Of a DNA stretch of 64,000 bases, positions 1-8,170 are shown piece by piece. Source of the stretch: Natrinema salaciae (GTDB taxonomy: Archaea; Halobacteriota; Halobacteria; Halobacteriales; Natrialbaceae); contig NZ_FOFD01000006.1 of the NCBI RefSeq assembly GCF_900110865.1, positions 186,001-250,000 of the forward strand, written 5' to 3'. The position numbers and the translations under genes were made by a program. The notes below the pieces were generated by a model. It was given only the letters and a program-made list of their open reading frames with translations. It searched no databases and was not told where the DNA came from. How positions within the stretch are numbered: the stretch's first letter is position 1; every line of letters begins with the position of its first letter.

Positions 1-554
1 GCGAGATCGACCGGATGGCCTCCGCGCTGGGTCTGCCGACGAACGTCCGCGAGACGGCCAGCGTCATCTACCGCCGTGCGCTCGACGAGGATCTCCTGCC
101 GGGCCGCTCGATCGAAGGCGTCTCGACGGCCTGCGTCTACGCCGCCGCCCGCCAGGCCGGCGTCCCGCGGAGTCTCGACGAGATCGCCGACGTCTCCCGC
201 GTCGAGAAAAACGAGATCGCCCGCACCTACCGCTACGTGGTCCGCGAACTCGGACTCGAGGTCCAGCCGGCCGACCCCGAGAGCTACGTCCCCCGCTTCG
301 CTTCGGGTCTCGAGCTCTCCGACGAGGCCGAGCACCGCGCGCGCTCGCTCCTCCAGAACGCCAAGGAGAAGGGCGTGCACAGCGGCAAGTCGCCGGTCGG
401 CCTCGCCGCGGCAGCGGTGTACGCCGCCGCCCTGCTGACCAACGAGAAGACCACGCAGGCCGCCGTCTCCGACGTCGCCGACATCTCCGAAGTGACGATC
501 CGGAACCGCTACCACGAGCTCCTCGAGGCCGAGGAGACCATCGGGATGGCGTAA
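1..554 (+). CDS. tfb: Transcription initiation factor TFB (TFIIB), C-terminal part
   Basis: General archaeal transcription factor that bridges TATA-bound TBP and RNA polymerase. The 5' end lies outside the window: the frame is open from base 3, reads EIDRMASALGLP and ends with a TAA at 552-554. About 183 residues are visible, covering both cyclin-like repeats (roughly visible residues 5-95 and 100-183) with the typical RSIEGVSTACVYAAAR and KSPVGLAAAAVYAAAL helices. The N-terminal zinc ribbon and B-finger are missing only because of the window edge. Haloarchaea carry several TFB paralogs, and which one this is cannot be told from the part visible. The frame has the usual high GC3 of its neighbours. 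Confidence 0.96.
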   Translation, partial: EIDRMASALGLPTNVRETASVIYRRALDEDLLPGRSIEGVSTACVYAAARQAGVPRSLDEIADVSRVEKNEIARTYRYVVRELGLEVQPADPESYVPRFASGLELSDEAEHRARSLLQNAKEKGVHSGKSPVGLAAAAVYAAALLTNEKTTQAAVSDVADISEVTIRNRYHELLEAEETIGMA

Positions 555-611
555 CGCCGGAACTCGCCGGAACGATACCGTTTTTGCCGTTCTCGTTCGC
601 ATTGACTAGCG

Positions 612-1286
612 ATGGGACTACGTTTCGACTCGTTCGTGCTCGCAGCGGCGACCGCCGATCTCTCGGACGAACCCGCGGCCCGCGAACACGCCGACGCGAT
701 CGAATTTCGAATGGACCTGGCCGACGAGCCGCTGGCAGCGCTCGAGGCGTACGACGGCGACCTGCCGATTCTCGCGACGAATCGAGCCGACTGGGAGGGC
801 GGTGACGCGGACGACGACGGCCGGCTCGAGGCGTTGTCCGCGGCGACCGCCGTCGAGAGCGTCGACGCGATCGATATCGAACTCGAGTCGATTCTGGACG
901 GTGCGGCCGCGGGGCTGCTCGAGACGGCCCGCGACCGCGGCGTCTCGATCGTCGCGTCGACACACGACTTCGAGGGGACGCCGCCCCGGAAAGAGATGGT
1001 GCGGACGCTGACGGAAGCAGGGAAGTACGCGGACGTGGCGAAGCTGGCAGTGACAGCGGAATCGAAGGCGGACACGCTCGCGTTGCTGTCCGCGACGGAG
1101 CAGCTGACGGCCCACGGCGATTCCGTCGCGACGATGGCGATGGGCGAAGTCGGGAGTCACACCCGAGCGGTGGCTCCCGTGTACGGGTCGAAAATCGGGT
1201 ACGCTCCCGTGGATCCCGACGAGGCGACTGCGCCGGGGCAGTACGACCTCGAGACGCTCGCGAAACTCGTGGCCCGTCTCACGTGA
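612..1286 (+). CDS. aroD: 3-dehydroquinate dehydratase, type I
   Basis: Converts 3-dehydroquinate to 3-dehydroshikimate in the shikimate pathway (cytosolic). The 224-residue length is normal for the class I enzyme. The catalytic His is His118 in VASTHDFEGTP; the Schiff-base Lys is Lys144 in VAKLAVTA; the MGEVGSHTR segment near residues 177-185 is the substrate-binding region. ATG start at 612 follows the TFB gene by 57 bp on the same strand. In this window it belongs functionally with aroB' (3.7 kb), aroA' (9.9 kb) and aroE (50.6 kb), although these are not adjacent. Confidence 0.96.
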   Translation: MGLRFDSFVLAAATADLSDEPAAREHADAIEFRMDLADEPLAALEAYDGDLPILATNRADWEGGDADDDGRLEALSAATAVESVDAIDIELESILDGAAAGLLETARDRGVSIVASTHDFEGTPPRKEMVRTLTEAGKYADVAKLAVTAESKADTLALLSATEQLTAHGDSVATMAMGEVGSHTRAVAPVYGSKIGYAPVDPDEATAPGQYDLETLAKLVARLT

Positions 1287-1346
1287 CCTGAAAACAATCG
1301 AAATCGGAATGTTAAGGGCAGGGGTCCCCTACCATCCACATAGACA

Positions 1347-1784
1347 ATGACATGGCTCCGTGCGCTTCTCGCCGCCGGCCTGTCGGTGATCATGCCCGGT
1401 GCGGGACACGTTCTCGTCCGTGACTGGCTCCGGGCCGTCCTGTTCGCCGGTCTCTTCCTCTCGGCGAGTGCCCTCTTTCTCCCGTTGGACCAGCTCGCGG
1501 CCGCCGGTGCGATAACCAGCTACGACGAGGTCCGCGAGCAGGCGACGATCATGGCGGAGGGAACCGACGCGGTGGCGCAGTTCTTCCTCTCGTTTATCGC
1601 CCTGTTCGCCGCGATCGACGCGACGTTCCGCGCGCTCGGCTACCCGTCCGGCGGAACCGACGACGCGGCGGGGGCGACCTGTCCCGAGTGCGGGAAGGAA
1701 ATCGACGAGGACCTCGCGTTCTGTCACTGGTGTACGACGCGGCTCGAGCCCGAGGGGGCCGACGAAGAACCGATACACTCCTAG
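1347..1784 (+). CDS. Small membrane protein with C-terminal zinc ribbon
   Basis: Protein of 145 residues. Hydrophobic segments lie near residues 5-48 and again near 78-97, so it is probably anchored in the membrane by two or three helices. The C-terminal tail carries two Cys pairs in CPECGKEIDEDLAFCHWC, a four-Cys zinc-ribbon knuckle likely on the cytoplasmic side. The arrangement is a common haloarchaeal one (membrane segment plus zinc ribbon) of unknown function. An 11-nt palindrome (AGGGGTCCCCT, 1320-1330) lies just ahead of the start and could sit in the leader or promoter. No function is assigned. Confidence 0.8.
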   Translation: MTWLRALLAAGLSVIMPGAGHVLVRDWLRAVLFAGLFLSASALFLPLDQLAAAGAITSYDEVREQATIMAEGTDAVAQFFLSFIALFAAIDATFRALGYPSGGTDDAAGATCPECGKEIDEDLAFCHWCTTRLEPEGADEEPIHS

Positions 1785-1966
1785 ACGCGCGACGGGCGAC
1801 CACCGCTATGGTTCGTTCCCGTTGCCGCTCGGTGCCGTCGAGTGTCGCGGGATCGTCGTCGGAATATAACCACACTAGTAGTGATTCAACGGTGCCCTTA
1901 TCCCCGTTCGTCGGATACCGAGGCCACCCTCGTCGGTCGCGGATGCGGTCGGCGGAAGTGATTCGA

Positions 1967-2128
1967 ATGCGAACGGACAGAATTCAACGCGACGAACGGA
2001 TCGTCACGACGGACCTCGACATCGAGCAGTACGTGAGCTACGCGGACGGCGACGGAACGATTATCGCTGACCGACGGAACCCGTCCGCGTGGGTTCGCTC
2101 GACGGACGTCCGACCGTGCGTCCGCTAG
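1967..2128 (+). CDS. DUF7331-like haloarchaeal microprotein
   Basis: A 53-residue acidic protein read from the ATG at 1967 (an in-frame ATG at 1943 would add eight residues). The core IEQYVSYADGDGTIIADRRN followed by PSAWVRS matches my memory of the small haloarchaeal family labelled DUF7331, whose members share the IE.Y.SYEDGD...D..NP.AW.S pattern. No membrane segment and no cysteine other than one near the C terminus. A TATA-like ATATAA lies at 1864-1869, about 100 bp upstream. Function unknown. The pattern match is from memory, not a search. Confidence 0.65.
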   Translation: MRTDRIQRDERIVTTDLDIEQYVSYADGDGTIIADRRNPSAWVRSTDVRPCVR

Positions 2129-2244
2129 TCTGCGGAGCCGCCACCCGAATCGAGCGCGGTTTCTCACCCGGAGACGGACCGAACCGGCGTGCCGGCCCAC
2201 ACGAGGCCGGTCGCGTCGCGAGTGCCGACCGCCGAACGGCGACG

Positions 2245-3501
2245 TCAGCGACAGTCGCGACAGACGAATTCGCCGGGATCCTCGGTCTCGAGTTCCGGCT
2301 CCGGGAGGTACCGGCCGCACTCGGTACACCAGGTCCAGTAGATGCGGTGCGGGTCGGCCGCGTCCGCGGCGTCGGCGCCGACCGCTCCCGTCGCCGCGTC
2401 GTCGATCCGTTCGATCGTGATGGACCGCTCGTCGACGCCGGTGACCGTCCCGTCGATCGGGGCGTGCTGGGCGACGCTGGTACCGTCGGCCGGCCGGGCG
2501 ATCATCTCGCCCGACTCGATCTCGTCGCCCGACCGAACGATCGGTTCGCTCGGCGTTACCACCCCCTCGAAGTCGGGGTTCGTGATCAGCGGCACCTCGA
2601 CGCGGTCCGGTGCGAGCGTCGCCGTCGGCTCCGTCTCGTGGTTCGAGTGCTTCCACGCCGCCGACGAGAGGACGTTGATCCGGCCGCCGCTCCCGAGACG
2701 GTTCTCGTCGACGACCGATTCCTCCATCACGAGCAGACAGTTGGTGCGCTTGCGAACGCCGAACGTCTCCGCCGACTGATCGATCTCGAAACACCACCCC
2801 GGTCCGCCGTCCAGGAGGATCTCGTTTTCGCCGATACCCTCGGATCGACCCGCCGCCTCGAGGAGTGCCGTCGCGGGCGTCCCGATCGGGACCTCGAGAA
2901 ACCGGTGGGTCGGGACGCGGCCGTCGACGTGGACGAACTTCTCGGTCGTCGGCTCGTCGTCGACGAGCGCGCGGTAGACGTTGGACAGCGTCTCCGTGTT
3001 CTGAACGACCCAGCCGTGATCCATCGGCAACTCCTCGCCCTGCATGACGACGTCCGCGACGATCCGCATGAGAACGGTCTCCATGCCGTACTCGTACTTG
3101 TCCGCCGTGTAGGCGACGACGAGTCCCGTCTCGTCGCCGTCGATCGGGAGTTCGGTCGGCTCGTAGACAGTCGCGTCGGTCGCGGTCTCGAAGGTATTCA
3201 GCCACTCGTCTCGGTCGGTCCACTTGGCACTGATGACGATCCGGTCGAACGCGCGGTCGAGCAGTCCGTCGAACAGCGCCGCCAACTCGTCGGTCCGCTC
3301 TCGGATCAGCCACTTGTCCATGTAGTAGTTCGGCTCGCTCTCCTGTTGGTTCACCAGCAACGAGTCGACCTCCTCGAGGCGTTCCCACTTGGCGTAGGTC
3401 GGGAACCCGGCTCCGCCCGCCCCCGCCAGCCCGGCGTTGCGCAGCGTCACCGCGAACTCCGGCGGTTCGACCGCTCGGACTTTCTCTCGAGTTACGCTCA
3501 T
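2245..3501 (-). CDS. RnfC / complex I 51-kDa-like protein with C-terminal zinc ribbon
   Basis: A 418-residue soluble protein with the signature LAGAGGAGFPTYAKW (about residues 25-39) of the RnfC/NuoF/PduS superfamily, whose members bind FMN and NADH. NQQESEPNYYMDKWL follows, equivalent to the N..ECEP.L..D motif, with QESEP instead of the usual ECEP-type Cys. A SLBB/barrel-sandwich region occupies the second half (residues ~290-370). The end carries CTECGRYLPEPE...FVCRDCR, a four-Cys zinc-ribbon-like element in place of the 4Fe-4S ferredoxin domain of true RnfC. The role is inferred only as flavin- or quinone-linked redox; no other Rnf or Nuo subunits are nearby. A perfect inverted repeat at 3536-3560 lies ahead of the start. 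Confidence 0.8.
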   Translation of the reverse strand: MSVTREKVRAVEPPEFAVTLRNAGLAGAGGAGFPTYAKWERLEEVDSLLVNQQESEPNYYMDKWLIRERTDELAALFDGLLDRAFDRIVISAKWTDRDEWLNTFETATDATVYEPTELPIDGDETGLVVAYTADKYEYGMETVLMRIVADVVMQGEELPMDHGWVVQNTETLSNVYRALVDDEPTTEKFVHVDGRVPTHRFLEVPIGTPATALLEAAGRSEGIGENEILLDGGPGWCFEIDQSAETFGVRKRTNCLLVMEESVVDENRLGSGGRINVLSSAAWKHSNHETEPTATLAPDRVEVPLITNPDFEGVVTPSEPIVRSGDEIESGEMIARPADGTSVAQHAPIDGTVTGVDERSITIERIDDAATGAVGADAADAADPHRIYWTWCTECGRYLPEPELETEDPGEFVCRDCR

Positions 3502-3535
3502 GGTACGATTGGTGCCACGGTAGCAATCACCATAG

Positions 3536-3560
3536 ATTTTGGCCGCTTTCGGGCCAAAAT
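3536..3560 (-). promoter_or_regulatory. Perfect inverted repeat in the RnfC-like gene promoter
   Basis: ATTTTGGCC (3536-3544) and GGCCAAAAT (3552-3560) are perfect 9-bp inverted arms around a 7-bp spacer, 35-59 bp upstream of the ATG at 3501. On the minus strand an AT-rich TTAAAAT element at about 3570-3576 would place the start of transcription inside or beside this repeat, so an operator for a dimeric repressor is the natural reading. It could also be a hairpin in the leader, but there is no T run and no upstream gene end close by. The regulator is not identified. Confidence 0.5.
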
Positions 3561-3718
3561 AATGAAAAAGTTGAATTTTAATCCCGATATCGGTGTACGA
3601 ATACGGGACTGATCACGGAGCAGAGAACCGATTTCCGCCGTTCGACCGACCGGGGAGCTGGCCGTGTGGTATGATCACAATTCCCGCTGTTAGCAGGCGG
3701 AGGGGTCGAGGAAATCAG

Positions 3719-4918
3719 CTATTTCTCGATAATACTCTCCTCGACGGTCTCGCCGAAGTGCCGCGCCGTGTCCTCGTAGTAGAGCAGGATCTCGTCGCCG
3801 ACCTCAAGGTCCGTCACCGCCTTTCGCCCCTCGGCGGCGGCGACCTTGATCGTCTCGGCGTTCTGGAGCAGGGTCTCGACGCGGTCGCCGCTCTCGGTCT
3901 CGAGGGCGATCCGGAACATCGGCCGCTGTTCGATCTTGACCCGACCGACGATGGCCTCGCGCGTGTTGCCGTCGGTATCGACCACCTGGACCTCGTCGCC
4001 GCTGCGGAGCTCCGAGAGGTATTTCGTGCCGCCGTCCGGGGTGCGGACGTAGGCGTGGACCGCGCCCGCGTTGACCCGGAAGGGGCGCGAGGCGACGTAC
4101 GGCGATTCGGCCGTTTCGCCGTGGACGAAGACCAGCCCGCGACTCATCGAACCGACGAGCATTCCCTCGTCGTGCTCGAGCAGGTTGCCGGTGTCGACGC
4201 AGACTCGGTCGGCACTGCCGGCCCGTTCGACGTCGAGGATCTCGGCGTACTCGAGTTCGAGGCGCTCACGCGCGGCCTCGTCGCGCACTTCGACGGTCTT
4301 TCGGATCTCGTCGGGGTCGTCGGAGTCGAGCAACACGGCATCCGAGCCGATCTCGAGGGTTTCGAAGGCCGTCTTGGCCTCCTCGGCGCTGGTGACGCCC
4401 GCGACGAGGTCGGTCTCCTCGCCGATGCGGGCGATCAGGTTCTCGAGGGGGATGATCGTCCAGTCCTCGCCGATGACGATCGTGTAGTCGGCTTCCTCGG
4501 CGGCGGTCTCGGCGAAGCGTTCGTACTCCGTGCCCAGGATCCGGACGTACGCGCCGCGGTCGAACTCGCCGTCCCGGCGCAACGTCGAGAGATCCGCCGA
4601 ACCCGAGAAGTCCTCGGGGAGGTCGATCGTGGCGTCACCCTCCCCGTCTTTCCCGACGACGACCGCGTCCGCCTGCGCGGCCGGATCGTCGTCGCTCTCG
4701 TCGGACTCGGCGGCGTCGATGTCGTCGACCAGGGTCACGTCCCCGTCGGTCCGAAACGCCGCGACGTTGATATCGCCGAGTTCGCGGACGCGTTCGACGT
4801 CCTCCTCGTCGACCAGTACCCAGTCTACACCCGCCTCGAGCGCGGCGGTGATCCGCGCCCGGCGGTCGTCCCAGTCGCCGACGGTGTCGTCGGCTTTTAC
4901 CCAGACAGATCGCGTCAT
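3719..4918 (-). CDS. aroB': 3-dehydroquinate synthase II (archaeal AroB')
   Basis: The archaeal replacement for AroB: NAD-dependent oxidative deamination and cyclisation of 2-amino-3,7-dideoxy-D-threo-hept-6-ulosonate to 3-dehydroquinate. A 399-residue protein starting MTRSVWVKADD; this ATG at 4918 is preferred over an upstream in-frame codon at 4990 because MTRSVWVKA is the family's usual start. Recognisable blocks include EAGVDWVLVDEEDVERVREL, VGSMSRGLVFVH and FRVNAGAVHAYV. Its partner enzyme AroA' is encoded at 9906-10700. Divergent from the cyclin-fold gene at 5163, with 244 bp between them. Confidence 0.95.
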   Translation of the reverse strand: MTRSVWVKADDTVGDWDDRRARITAALEAGVDWVLVDEEDVERVRELGDINVAAFRTDGDVTLVDDIDAAESDESDDDPAAQADAVVVGKDGEGDATIDLPEDFSGSADLSTLRRDGEFDRGAYVRILGTEYERFAETAAEEADYTIVIGEDWTIIPLENLIARIGEETDLVAGVTSAEEAKTAFETLEIGSDAVLLDSDDPDEIRKTVEVRDEAARERLELEYAEILDVERAGSADRVCVDTGNLLEHDEGMLVGSMSRGLVFVHGETAESPYVASRPFRVNAGAVHAYVRTPDGGTKYLSELRSGDEVQVVDTDGNTREAIVGRVKIEQRPMFRIALETESGDRVETLLQNAETIKVAAAEGRKAVTDLEVGDEILLYYEDTARHFGETVEESIIEK

Positions 4919-5094
4919 GAATCGACCGTCGAAGGGAACCGGCTTGAACGTGGCGAATCGGGCAGGGGCGACGGCCCGGTCGGCACCCACGCGAACCGAT
5001 CGGGGTCCGCTCGCCGGTTTCCGAACTCGTCGTTACTGTCTCTACTGAATAGATTATGTCAACACCCTCGCCAGTAGCAAAAGGGCCGACAGTC

Positions 5095-5142
5095 ACGAAA
5101 GTAACGAAAGTACTGATACCTTCTCAGAAGTTGATAATATAG
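5095..5142 (+). promoter_or_regulatory. Promoter of the TFB-like gene with 9-bp tandem repeat
   Basis: ACGAAAGTA is repeated head to tail at 5095-5103 and 5104-5112, followed by an AT-rich TATA-like GATAATATA around 5133-5141. The ATG at 5163 is 22-30 bp further on, so the transcript is likely leaderless or nearly so. The direct repeat sits about 20-40 bp upstream of the TATA box, where haloarchaeal activators bind; that role is inference. Confidence 0.4.
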
Positions 5143-5162
5143 GGCCGGGCGATCGTTCGCAT

Positions 5163-5747
5163 ATGGGTCAGCGCCACCTCGAGACGGACGCCGAACTGTC
5201 GATCGACTGCGCCGCCTCCCGGCTCGAGATGGATCCCGCGGCCGACATCGCCCGGGCGGCGTTCGAGCACGCGGGCGAGCTGGCGGCCCTCGAGTACGGC
5301 CGGTCGGCGGCCGTGCTGGGAGCCCTCCGGCTCGCCGCTCGCCGCACCGACGTCCGCGCCCTCGACCACGACCGGCTCGCGGACGCGTTCGACGTCGATC
5401 CGGAACGGGTCGTCGCCGCCCACGAGTTGCTGGCACGGCACCTGACGCCGCCCGCGGACGCCGACGAGATCCGCTCGCTGCGGCGGACGCTCATCGTGGC
5501 CCAGGAGGTCCTGGCCGCGATCGAGCGCGGCCGCGCCGCTGGCCCCGAGCTTCCGGGCTCGCACCTCGCTGACGCCGCGCCCTTCCTGCTCGCTCGCGCG
5601 AGCAGCCACCTCGACTCCCGAACCGACCGCGAGTTCCCGGGGCTCGACGCGGCGGCGCTTCGCGCCCACATCGACCGGCTCGAGGCCGACCTCGAGCTGG
5701 CTCGGCTGGGAACGAAACTGTACGCCCTGGTCCACGACGGGGACTGA
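5163..5747 (+). CDS. Divergent TFB-like single-cyclin-fold protein
   Basis: A 194-residue alpha-helical protein I do not recognise by name. Residues ~13-92 follow the TFIIB cyclin-repeat pattern: CAASRLEMDPAADIARAAFE, then a small-residue helix GRSAAVLGALRLAARRT, then LDHDRLADAFDVDPERVVAA, as in TFB where the segment reads G.S...V..A.LY.A.R...... The N-terminal zinc ribbon and a clear second cyclin repeat are absent. The C-terminal half is helical and acidic. It may modulate transcription or simply reuse the fold; TFB function should not be assumed. It stands alone, divergent from aroB' and convergent with the CARF-like regulator. Confidence 0.6.
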   Translation: MGQRHLETDAELSIDCAASRLEMDPAADIARAAFEHAGELAALEYGRSAAVLGALRLAARRTDVRALDHDRLADAFDVDPERVVAAHELLARHLTPPADADEIRSLRRTLIVAQEVLAAIERGRAAGPELPGSHLADAAPFLLARASSHLDSRTDREFPGLDAAALRAHIDRLEADLELARLGTKLYALVHDGD

Positions 5748-5754
5748 TCCGTCT

Positions 5755-5803
5755 TCGGCCCTCCACCTGCCGCACTCGGCCCTCCACCTGCCGCACTCGG
5801 CCC
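5755..5803. repeat. Short tandem repeat, 21-bp unit
   Basis: The unit TCGGCCCTCCACCTGCCGCA plus a following C occurs at 5755-5775 and 5776-5796, with the start of a third copy at 5797-5803. It fills the gap between the convergent genes ending at 5747 and 5823. No obvious hairpin or function. Confidence 0.75.
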
Positions 5804-5822
5804 GAACCGCACCGGTCCCGCC

Positions 5823-6710
5823 CTATCGCATCTCGCTGGTCTCGTCGATGAGCTTGTGTCTGAACGCCCGGTAGGCGTTTTCGCCCCGCTCGGTCAGTTC
5901 GACCACGCGACGGCGACCGACCGACTCGATCGTGACATAGCCGTCCTCGGCGAGCGGCTCGAGGACGTGGGTATCGAGCACTCGAAACGCGCCCTTGTCC
6001 TCCCCGGTGTGTTCGTCGGGCGAGCGGCGATCGGCCATGAAGGAGAGTTCGCGATCCCTGGCGTACTCGATGAGATCCTTCTTCTTCGGCGGTGCCGTCC
6101 GATCGTCGTGGAACCCGTCCCACGCGCCGGGGTCGGAGAGAAACTCCATGATCGCGACCTGCTCGCGCGTCGGCGACTCGATCGGATAGGTCGGGACCTC
6201 CTCGATCTCGTCGACGCCGGCTGAAATCGGCTCGGTCGTCCCCTCGTGGGCGTACGTTCTGGGTTCGACGTAGTAGGCGTGAGCGTCCGTCGAGACGTCC
6301 ATGCACGCGATCGTCGCGCCGATCGCCGGGATCGTGCCGGCCCCGGAGACGTTGACGTACACCTGATCGTCCGCGTGCACGTCGGCGATCGTCGTCACCT
6401 CGCCGAGGACGGCGTAGACGTCCGTCAGATCGCACTCCCTGGTCCGAACCTCGGGGACGATCGACTCGAGTTCGTCGCACAACTCGTCGTGGTACGCGGC
6501 CCTCGCCGTCGCGTTCCGCTCGGTGCTTCGACCGTCGGGCTCGCCCCGCTCGTCGCCGTCCGGTTCCTCCGGTTCCGCCGACTCCTCGCCGGCGGCGCGC
6601 TCGTCCTCGAGGAGATAGACCAGATCGGCCCGCTGGTTCCGTATCGGCTCGAGGATCCGATCGAACTCGTACCCCAGCGGCGTGACGTGAACTCGCTTGA
6701 CGACCTCCAT
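5823..6710 (-). CDS. HFX_2341-family regulator: CARF-like domain plus winged helix
   Basis: A 295-residue cytoplasmic protein. Residues ~1-175 begin KRVHVTPLGYEFDRILEPIR and contain a second conserved strand-loop YVNVSGAGTIPAIGATIAC, the pattern of the DUF6293/CARF-like nucleotide-sensing fold. Residues ~45-70 are an acidic low-complexity insertion. Residues ~180-295 form a winged helix, ending in LEPLAEDGYVTIESVGRRR followed by VVELTERGENAYRAF. The family is annotated as HFX_2341 transcriptional regulator; CARF domains bind cyclic oligoadenylates or other nucleotides in CRISPR contexts, but no CRISPR locus is seen here, so the ligand is open. Divergent from a HAD hydrolase gene; a TTATTTTTA element upstream could be the TATA box. 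Confidence 0.82.
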   Translation of the reverse strand: MEVVKRVHVTPLGYEFDRILEPIRNQRADLVYLLEDERAAGEESAEPEEPDGDERGEPDGRSTERNATARAAYHDELCDELESIVPEVRTRECDLTDVYAVLGEVTTIADVHADDQVYVNVSGAGTIPAIGATIACMDVSTDAHAYYVEPRTYAHEGTTEPISAGVDEIEEVPTYPIESPTREQVAIMEFLSDPGAWDGFHDDRTAPPKKKDLIEYARDRELSFMADRRSPDEHTGEDKGAFRVLDTHVLEPLAEDGYVTIESVGRRRVVELTERGENAYRAFRHKLIDETSEMR

Positions 6711-6886
6711 ACACCGAGAGGCGTGTCAGTAAAAATAACTGCTGCGGAATCGCCGGTCCGGCTCGAACCGGATCACCGGCTCGAGGGTCGCGGTGCCCCG
6801 GGGGGCCGGCAGTCACGCCGACGCTCGGCGGAGCGGTCTCGGCTCGGCGAAACGTTGACCACGCCGGCTCCGCTAGAAGGGGACAG

Positions 6887-7561
6887 ATGGCCGCCTACGA
6901 CGCGATCTGTTTCGATCTCGATGCGACCCTCTGCGAGTCGACCCAGGACGCCGGGACGGTGCTCGAGTCGGCGTTCGAGCACGCCGGTTGCGAGCCGTTC
7001 TGTACGCCGGCGGATCTGCGTGCCGCCGTGCCCGAGCTGCCGACCGCGGAGACGGACCGCGAGTTCTACGACCACCTCTTTACCGAAGTCGCACGCCGTG
7101 CCGGCGCGGACCCCGCGACCGCGCCCCCGCTCGCCGCGGCGTACCTCGAGTCGCGGGATCCGACCGCCGTCGCGTTTCGTCCGGGAGCGAAAGCCGCGCT
7201 CGAGCGCGCCCGCGATCTGGCCCGTGTCGGCCTCATCACGAACGGCGGACGGGAGACGCAGACGCGGAAACTCCGGGCGCTGGAGATCGAGGACGCGTTC
7301 GACGCCCGGGTCTTCACGGAGCCGAGCGCCGGCATTTTCCCGAAGCCGGACGCGGCACCGTTCGAGCGCGCGCTCGCCGAACTCGAGGCCGCGCCGGACG
7401 CGTCGATCCACGTCGGCGACTCGCTCCACGCCGACGTCGCCGGTGCCAACGCGATGGGACTCGATTCGGCCTGGCTCGATCCCGGCCGCGACGACGGGCC
7501 CCGCGGGCACGAACCGACCTACGAACTCGCCTCGCTCGAGGCGTTCGAGACGATCGTCTAG
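6887..7561 (+). CDS. HAD-superfamily hydrolase
   Basis: A 224-residue phosphatase-fold protein with all four HAD motifs: I, FDLDATL with nucleophile Asp10 and acid/base Asp12; II, LITNGG; III, the Lys in FPKPDAAPF; IV, GDSLHADVAGA. A helical cap sits between motifs I and II (residues ~18-100). This is the class I layout of phosphoglycolate phosphatase-like and haloacid-dehalogenase-like enzymes; substrate cannot be read from sequence. AAGGGGACAG just before the ATG may act as a weak ribosome-binding site. Transcribed alone; the next gene converges on it. Confidence 0.9.
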   Translation: MAAYDAICFDLDATLCESTQDAGTVLESAFEHAGCEPFCTPADLRAAVPELPTAETDREFYDHLFTEVARRAGADPATAPPLAAAYLESRDPTAVAFRPGAKAALERARDLARVGLITNGGRETQTRKLRALEIEDAFDARVFTEPSAGIFPKPDAAPFERALAELEAAPDASIHVGDSLHADVAGANAMGLDSAWLDPGRDDGPRGHEPTYELASLEAFETIV

Positions 7562-7572
7562 CCGTCCCGCTC

Positions 7573-8112
7573 CTATTGGTCCGGCAAGAGATCCGTGTGG
7601 ACCACGGCACGATACTGGGTGTCGGTTCCTTCCTCGAGTCGCTTGAGCAGCGCCGCCGCGTTCGGGAAGCTCTCGGGGAGCTCGAACGCGTCGGCCTCGT
7701 CGTCGTCGCGTTGCTTGCAGAGTTTGACGAACGCCACCAGCGCGTCGTAGGTCTCCTCGCGGGCGTACACCACGCCGATATCCCGCTCGAGGTCCTCGCG
7801 CCAGCGTTCGATGATGGGTTCGGTCGCGCGACGCGGTCGCCGCATCCGCTCGGCCAGTTCCTCAGTGTCGATATCGAGATTCCCGTCTCCCGTTACGCCC
7901 TCGAATGCCGCCTGCAGGTCGTCGGACTCCGCCTTAAGCGGCGGGGCGTCCGCTTCCGCCTCGAGCAACGCAGCGACGGCGTCGACTTCCTCGCGGCGGA
8001 CCGCGACGGGATAGACGAAGTCGTGCGTCTCCTTCGGCAGCGTGTACGACTTCGCCGCGACGCCCTGCTCGCCGGGACCGGACGACCCCAGCATTAGATC
8101 GAGTATTCCCAT
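7573..8112 (-). CDS. Conserved haloarchaeal protein of unknown function
   Basis: A 179-residue acidic, apparently soluble protein starting MGILDLMLGSSGPGEQ. The ATG at 8112 is chosen over an upstream one because the extra N-terminal stretch is Arg-rich and unlike haloarchaeal protein. Most of the protein is predicted helical by eye (EEVDAVAALLEAEADAPPLK; ATEPIIERWREDLERDIG). There are no catalytic motifs and only one Cys. It ends 12 bp from the convergent HAD gene and follows the SprT-like gene on the same strand by 58 bp, so the two may be co-transcribed. Confidence 0.75.
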   Translation of the reverse strand: MGILDLMLGSSGPGEQGVAAKSYTLPKETHDFVYPVAVRREEVDAVAALLEAEADAPPLKAESDDLQAAFEGVTGDGNLDIDTEELAERMRRPRRATEPIIERWREDLERDIGVVYAREETYDALVAFVKLCKQRDDDEADAFELPESFPNAAALLKRLEEGTDTQYRAVVHTDLLPDQ

Positions 8113-8170
8113 ACCCGAAACAGGTATCGTGAGTCGAATAAGCCTTCCGCGCGAGCCTCGACGTCCCGCG

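Noticed and set aside
5823-6710. CRISPR-Cas locus suggested by the CARF-like regulator
   Set aside because: No Cas proteins and no regularly spaced repeats were found in the window.
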